Made by a program: the position numbers and the translations under genes. Positions 60,858 to 64,000 of a stretch of 64,000 nucleotides of DNA are shown here, piece after piece. Under the pieces are notes generated by a model. The model did no database searches. It saw only the letters and a program-made list of their open reading frames with translations, and was not told the DNA's origin. Position 1 is the first letter of the stretch, and each line of letters begins with the position of its first letter. Origin of the DNA: Isoptericola peretonis (GTDB lineage Bacteria > Actinomycetota > Actinomycetes > Actinomycetales > Cellulomonadaceae); NCBI GenBank assembly GCA_023241745.1, contig JALQCY010000002.1:62001-126000 (forward strand), written 5' to 3'.

Positions 60858-61877
60858 ATGAAGCTCCTGGTGCTCGGTGGTTCGGTGTTCCTGTCGAGGG
60901 CGGTCGCGGCGGAGGCGGTGGCCCGCGGGCACGAGGTGGTGGCTGCCAACCGCGGCCGGTCGGGGCCGGTGCCCGACGGCGTGCGGCACGTCGTCGCCGA
61001 CCGGGCCGAGGCCCTCCCGGCCGCGCTCATGGACGAGGCGTTCGACGCCGTCGTCGACGTGTCGCGCACCCCGTCGCACGTGCGCCGCGCGGTGGCGGCG
61101 CTGCCGGACGCGCACTGGGTGTTCGTGTCGACGATCAACGTCTACGCGGACGACTCCGACCCGGGCGGCCCGGGCGCCGGCCGGCTGCGCGACCCGGAGC
61201 CCGACGACGTGGACGCGGCCGGGAGCCCGGAGGCCTACGGGGCCATGAAGGTCGCGTGCGAGAGCCTCGTGCGCGAGGGCGCGGCGACGTCGGCGGTGGT
61301 GCGCCCGGGGCTGATCGTGGGCCCCGAGGACCCGAGCGGCCGGTTCGCCTACTGGCCGGCGCGGTTGCAACGCGTGCTCGACGGCGCCCGGGACGTGCTC
61401 GCGCCGAACGACCCCGCCGACCCGGTGTCCGTCCTCGACGTCCGCGACCTCGCCGCCTGGGTCGTCGACCTGGCGGAGCGTCGCACGGAGGGCGTCTTCG
61501 ACGCCGTGGGGCCCGTGACGCCGATCGGTGCGCTGCTCGCGGCGGTGGCCCGGGGCGTCGGCGCCGAGCCGCGCTGGGTCTGGGCTGCCAGCGACCGTCT
61601 CGAGGCCGCCGACGTGCGCCCGTGGTCGGGGGAACGGTCCCTGCCGCTCTGGCTGCCCCGGCCGGAGTACGACGGGCTCCCCGCGCACGACGCCGGCCCG
61701 GCGATCGCCGCGGGGCTGTCACCCCGCCCGTTCGAGGACACCGCCCGCGACACCCTCGCGTGGCTGCGCGAGACGCCGGGCGCCGTCGTCACCGGGCTCA
61801 CCGCCGCCGAGGAGGCCGACATCCTCGCCGGCCTGCGGGCGGACGCCGACCGGGCCGGTGCTGACGCCGGAGTCTAG
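60858..61877 (+). CDS. NAD-dependent epimerase/reductase-like protein
   Basis: A 339-residue Rossmann-fold protein of the extended SDR type. The nucleotide-binding loop MKLLVLGGSVFLSRAVAAEA has G-G-S-x-F-L-S, as in atypical epimerases and isoflavone-reductase-like proteins. A Tyr-x-x-x-Lys active site appears in EAYGAMKVACESL. ATG 60858 has GGGAGG 1 base upstream. Substrate unknown. Confidence 0.85.
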   Translation: MKLLVLGGSVFLSRAVAAEAVARGHEVVAANRGRSGPVPDGVRHVVADRAEALPAALMDEAFDAVVDVSRTPSHVRRAVAALPDAHWVFVSTINVYADDSDPGGPGAGRLRDPEPDDVDAAGSPEAYGAMKVACESLVREGAATSAVVRPGLIVGPEDPSGRFAYWPARLQRVLDGARDVLAPNDPADPVSVLDVRDLAAWVVDLAERRTEGVFDAVGPVTPIGALLAAVARGVGAEPRWVWAASDRLEAADVRPWSGERSLPLWLPRPEYDGLPAHDAGPAIAAGLSPRPFEDTARDTLAWLRETPGAVVTGLTAAEEADILAGLRADADRAGADAGV

Positions 61878-62049
61878 TTCGTCACTTTCGGCCCCGACCG
61901 GGACCCGGGCACCGGGCGGCAGGCTTACGGTCGAAGGGTCAGCGCCCCTTCCCCCACGAGGGCGACGGGGCGGCCGTTCCGTCCCGCCCGGGCCGTCGTC
62001 GCGCGTTCGCGTCCCCCGCCCGCCGGGGCGTGGTGCGAAGGAGAAGGAC

Positions 62050-62817
62050 ATGGCGACAGGCGGCAGCATCGAGGGCAGGGTCGCGCTCGTGACGGGCGGC
62101 GGGTCGGGCATCGGCGAGGCGGTGAGCAAGGAGCTCGCAGCCCACGGCGCGAAGGTCGTGGTGACGGACATCCGGCTCGACGCCGCCCAGCGGGTGGCCG
62201 ACGAGATCAAGGCCGCCGGCGGTGAGGCCGCCGCGTTCGAGCAGGACACGGCGGTCAAGGAGGACTCCGTCAAGGCCGTCGAGTTCGCGAAGGCCACCTT
62301 CGGCGGGCTGAACTACGCGGTGAACAACGCGGGCATCGGCGGCAAGCAGGCGCCGGCGGGGGAGACCGACCTCGACGACTGGGACCGCGTCATCGACATC
62401 AACCTCAACGGCGTGCTCTACGGGATGCGGGCGCAGATCCCGGCGATGCTCGAGCGGGGCGCCGCCGAGAGCGCGATCGTCAACATGGCGTCGATCCACG
62501 GCACCGTCGCGGCCCTCGGGAACGGCGCCTACACGGCCGCGAAGCACGGCGTCGTGGGGCTCACGAAGAACGCCGCCGCCGAGTACGGCCCGCAGGGCCT
62601 GCGCGTCAACGCCGTCGGCCCGGCCTACATCAAGACGCCGCTGGTCGAGTCGAGCCTGCCGCCCGAGGCGCGCGAGGCGCTCGTCGCCAAGCACCCGCTC
62701 GGCCGGCTGGGCGAGCCCGAGGAGGTCGCCCAGGTGGTGCGGTTCCTCCTGTCCGACGACGCGTCCTTCGTCACCGGCGCGTACTGGCTCGTGGACGGCG
62801 GCTACACGGCCGTCTGA
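62050..62817 (+). CDS. SDR family oxidoreductase
   Basis: A 255-residue classical short-chain dehydrogenase. The cofactor loop VALVTGGGSGIGEAV lies at residues 11-25, then NYAVNNAGIGG, catalytic Ser in IVNMASIHGT and YTAAKHG with Tyr and Lys. The end FLLSDDASFVTGAYWLVDGG is standard. Asp after the second beta strand (VVTDIRLD) suggests NAD preference. A strong GAAGGAG ribosome site lies just upstream. The 172 bases before it have no gene. Confidence 0.92.
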   Translation: MATGGSIEGRVALVTGGGSGIGEAVSKELAAHGAKVVVTDIRLDAAQRVADEIKAAGGEAAAFEQDTAVKEDSVKAVEFAKATFGGLNYAVNNAGIGGKQAPAGETDLDDWDRVIDINLNGVLYGMRAQIPAMLERGAAESAIVNMASIHGTVAALGNGAYTAAKHGVVGLTKNAAAEYGPQGLRVNAVGPAYIKTPLVESSLPPEAREALVAKHPLGRLGEPEEVAQVVRFLLSDDASFVTGAYWLVDGGYTAV

Positions 62818-62837
62818 CCCGGCCTGCCGCCCAGCGT

Positions 62838-62903
62838 CGAACAGGCGGTGGACACCGCAAGGCGCCGAGAATCGGCGTGATGACGGTGCCGACCGCCTGT
62901 TCG
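62838..62903. terminator. Bidirectional terminator between SDR and SRPBCC genes
   Basis: An outer stem CGAACAGGCGGT (62838-62849) with ACCGCCTGTTCG (62892-62903) encloses a hairpin CGCCGA-GAA-TCGGCG (62863-62877). It lies tail-to-tail between convergent genes and probably ends both transcripts. Confidence 0.65.
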
Positions 62904-62923
62904 GCTCCCGGGCCGGTCGCTCC

Positions 62924-63439
62924 TCAGGAGGCGGCGGCGAGGCCGGCCGCGAGCTCGTCGACGAGGTCGAAGCCCTCCTGCAGGCCGCCCTCCATGCCGG
63001 ACTCCACGATCGCGTCGCGCACCTCCCGGCTGGGCGCCCGGGTGACGAGCGTGAGCGTGGTGGCGCCGTCCTCCTCGACGAAGGTGTACGTGTTGAGGGT
63101 GGCCGCCGCGTCGCCGTCGGGCATGCCCTCGAAGACCTCGGTGTGCACGAGGCGCTCCGTCGGGACCACCTCCGTGAACTCGCCGTGGAACGCGACCTCG
63201 AAGCCGCCGTCCGCCTCCATGACGTAGCGGTAGGCGCCGCCCGGACGCGGGTCGATCTCGACGCTCGTGACGGTGCCGTGCTGTCCGGCCCACCACCGCG
63301 CGATGAGCTCGGGCTCGGTGAACACGCGCCAGACGGCGGCCGCGGGGGCGGCGAACCGGCGCACGACCCGGATGTCGGTGTCGTTCGGCAGCGTCAGGAC
63401 GGCGCTGCCCTTGCGTGAGGCGGGGGTGGTGCTGGTCAT
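62924..63439 (-). CDS. SRPBCC (AHSA1/START-like) protein
   Basis: A 171-residue hydrophobic-pocket protein: DIRVVRRFAAPAAAVWRVFT, then PELIARWWAGQHGTVTSVEI and FEGMPDGDAAATLNTYTF, the activator-of-Hsp90-homologue family. ATG overlaps the ArsR stop (ATGA). ArsR-SRPBCC pairs are common in actinobacteria, the regulator probably controlling the pair. Ligand unknown. Confidence 0.9.
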   Translation of the reverse strand: MTSTTPASRKGSAVLTLPNDTDIRVVRRFAAPAAAVWRVFTEPELIARWWAGQHGTVTSVEIDPRPGGAYRYVMEADGGFEVAFHGEFTEVVPTERLVHTEVFEGMPDGDAAATLNTYTFVEEDGATTLTLVTRAPSREVRDAIVESGMEGGLQEGFDLVDELAAGLAAAS

Positions 63440-63801
63440 GATCGTTCTCCTCGTTCGTCCGGTCTGGCGTCCGGAGACTCGTCCATCTCGTCGAGCAGCT
63501 CGTCGATGAGGTCGAACCGCTCCTCCCACAGCCGCTGGTACCGGCCGACCCAGGCGTGGATCTCCTGCAGGGGCCGGGCGTCCGCGCGGTAGAGGCGACG
63601 ACGACCGTCGTCGCGGACCTCGACCAGCCCGACCTCCCGCAGCACCCGCAGATGCTTGGAGACGACGGGCTGGGCGACGTGGAGCAGCTCGACGAGCTCC
63701 CCGACGCTGCGCTCCTCCTGCGCGAGGGCGTCGAGGATCTCGCGGCGCCGGGGCTCGGCCACCGCGTTGAACGCGTCTGTCGTCGTCGCTGCACGTGCCA
63801 C
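63436..63801 (-). CDS. ArsR family transcriptional regulator
   Basis: A 121-residue winged-helix repressor: FNAVAEPRRREILDALAQEE, then RSVGELVELLHVAQPVVSKH and LRVLREVGLVEVR, with no metal-binding Cys pair in the recognition helix. It belongs to the metal-independent group that accompanies SRPBCC proteins. GTG start 63801. A palindromic site lies just upstream. Confidence 0.93.
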   Translation of the reverse strand: MARAATTTDAFNAVAEPRRREILDALAQEERSVGELVELLHVAQPVVSKHLRVLREVGLVEVRDDGRRRLYRADARPLQEIHAWVGRYQRLWEERFDLIDELLDEMDESPDARPDERGERS

Positions 63802-63809
63802 AGGACAAA

Positions 63810-63823
63810 CATATGCCTATATG
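63810..63823. promoter_or_regulatory. Palindromic AT-rich site upstream of arsR
   Basis: CATAT-GCCT-ATATG lies 9-22 bases before the ArsR start in an AT-rich patch that also offers -10-like TATATG/CATATA. It is a good candidate for the ArsR operator overlapping its own promoter. Confidence 0.5.
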
Positions 63824-63831
63824 GTTATGTG

Positions 63832-64000
63832 TCAAGAGGTCGGGTTGCAGCGCGCCGCCATCGTCGCGACGAGCCCGACGTCGGGCCGCCAGGGCTCCAG
63901 GTTCCACGTGGCCTTGTCGGGCGCCCCGATCGCGTGGCACTCGAGCTGGGCGCGCATCGTCGGCGTGCCCACCCCGGGATCCGCGGCCACCAGCTCGGCC
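63832..64000 (-). CDS. C-terminus of a DUF2599-like secreted protein (partial)
   Basis: Only the last about 55 codons are in the window: AELVAADPGVGTPTMRAQLE, then CHAIGAPDKATWNLEPWRPD and VGLVATMAARCNPTS, stop. The TWNLEPWRPD and C-terminal CNP resemble the DUF2599 domain of actinobacterial exported proteins, with two Cys that may form a disulphide. The start and any signal peptide are beyond the window. Confidence 0.65.
   Translation of the reverse strand, partial: AELVAADPGVGTPTMRAQLECHAIGAPDKATWNLEPWRPDVGLVATMAARCNPTS

Overview
The window is high-GC actinobacterial chromosome, most likely a Micrococcales organism near Cellulomonas, Cellulosimicrobium, Isoptericola or Promicromonospora. 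This is inferred from the rne-rplU-rpmA-obgE-proB-proA-nadD-rsfS gene order, the many GTG starts, the pectin-degradation genes and the protein style. Genes are dense on both strands, and many are translationally coupled through ATGA or GTGA overlaps.

Layout. 1-5653: the cytochrome bd oxidase operon cydA-cydB-cydD-cydC (minus strand, cydC cut by the window edge), headed by two Rex-type operators. 5965-23391: a conserved housekeeping block holding RNase E/G, thymidine kinase, a fatty-acid desaturase, a secreted protein, a PCMT-family methyltransferase, dodecin, ribosomal proteins L21 and L27, Obg, proline biosynthesis (proB, proA), a secreted hydrolase, nadD, rsfS, a histidine phosphatase and tRNA-Ala(GGC).

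23350-31974: an 8.6-kb integrated element in the tRNA-Ala gene. It is bounded by a 43-bp direct repeat (attL/attR) and has separated the tRNA from its old terminator, now at 31984. It encodes a tyrosine integrase, an AlpA-type excisionase, a winged-helix protein followed by an iteron-like array, a small zinc-ribbon protein, several unknown proteins, an HNH-type protein and one AT-richer membrane protein in reverse orientation. I see no relaxase, FtsK/Tra pump, capsid or terminase gene. A phage satellite or a non-self-transmissible integrative plasmid are the leading ideas. It also carries dense DNA or RNA secondary structure (a possible replication origin, a cloverleaf-like segment, tandem hairpins) that its genes do not explain.

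32039-40126: a GAF-PucR regulator divergent from an alcohol dehydrogenase, an MFS transporter and a DoeD-DoeA-DoeC-like set that would degrade ectoine to aspartate, except that no DoeB deacetylase is present. 40166-49292: rhamnogalacturonan/pectin use (PL11 lyase, LacI regulator, UxaA-type dehydratase, CE12 acetylesterase) mixed with a cupin, a lipoprotein, a HAD phosphatase and a TetR/VOC pair. 49396-54424: an F420-type flavoprotein, transhydrogenase pntA-pntB, and malate:quinone oxidoreductase with a Rex/CRP-like site. 54501-64000: accessory enzymes and regulators (a TetR-PNPOx-DinB-like operon, Eis-type acetyltransferase, DHA2 exporter, HD protein, epimerase, SDR, ArsR-SRPBCC pair) and the end of a DUF2599-like protein.

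Taken together, cyd, mqo and pntAB handle electron flow and redox balance. The pectin and ectoine genes suggest a plant- or soil-associated life with compatible-solute scavenging.
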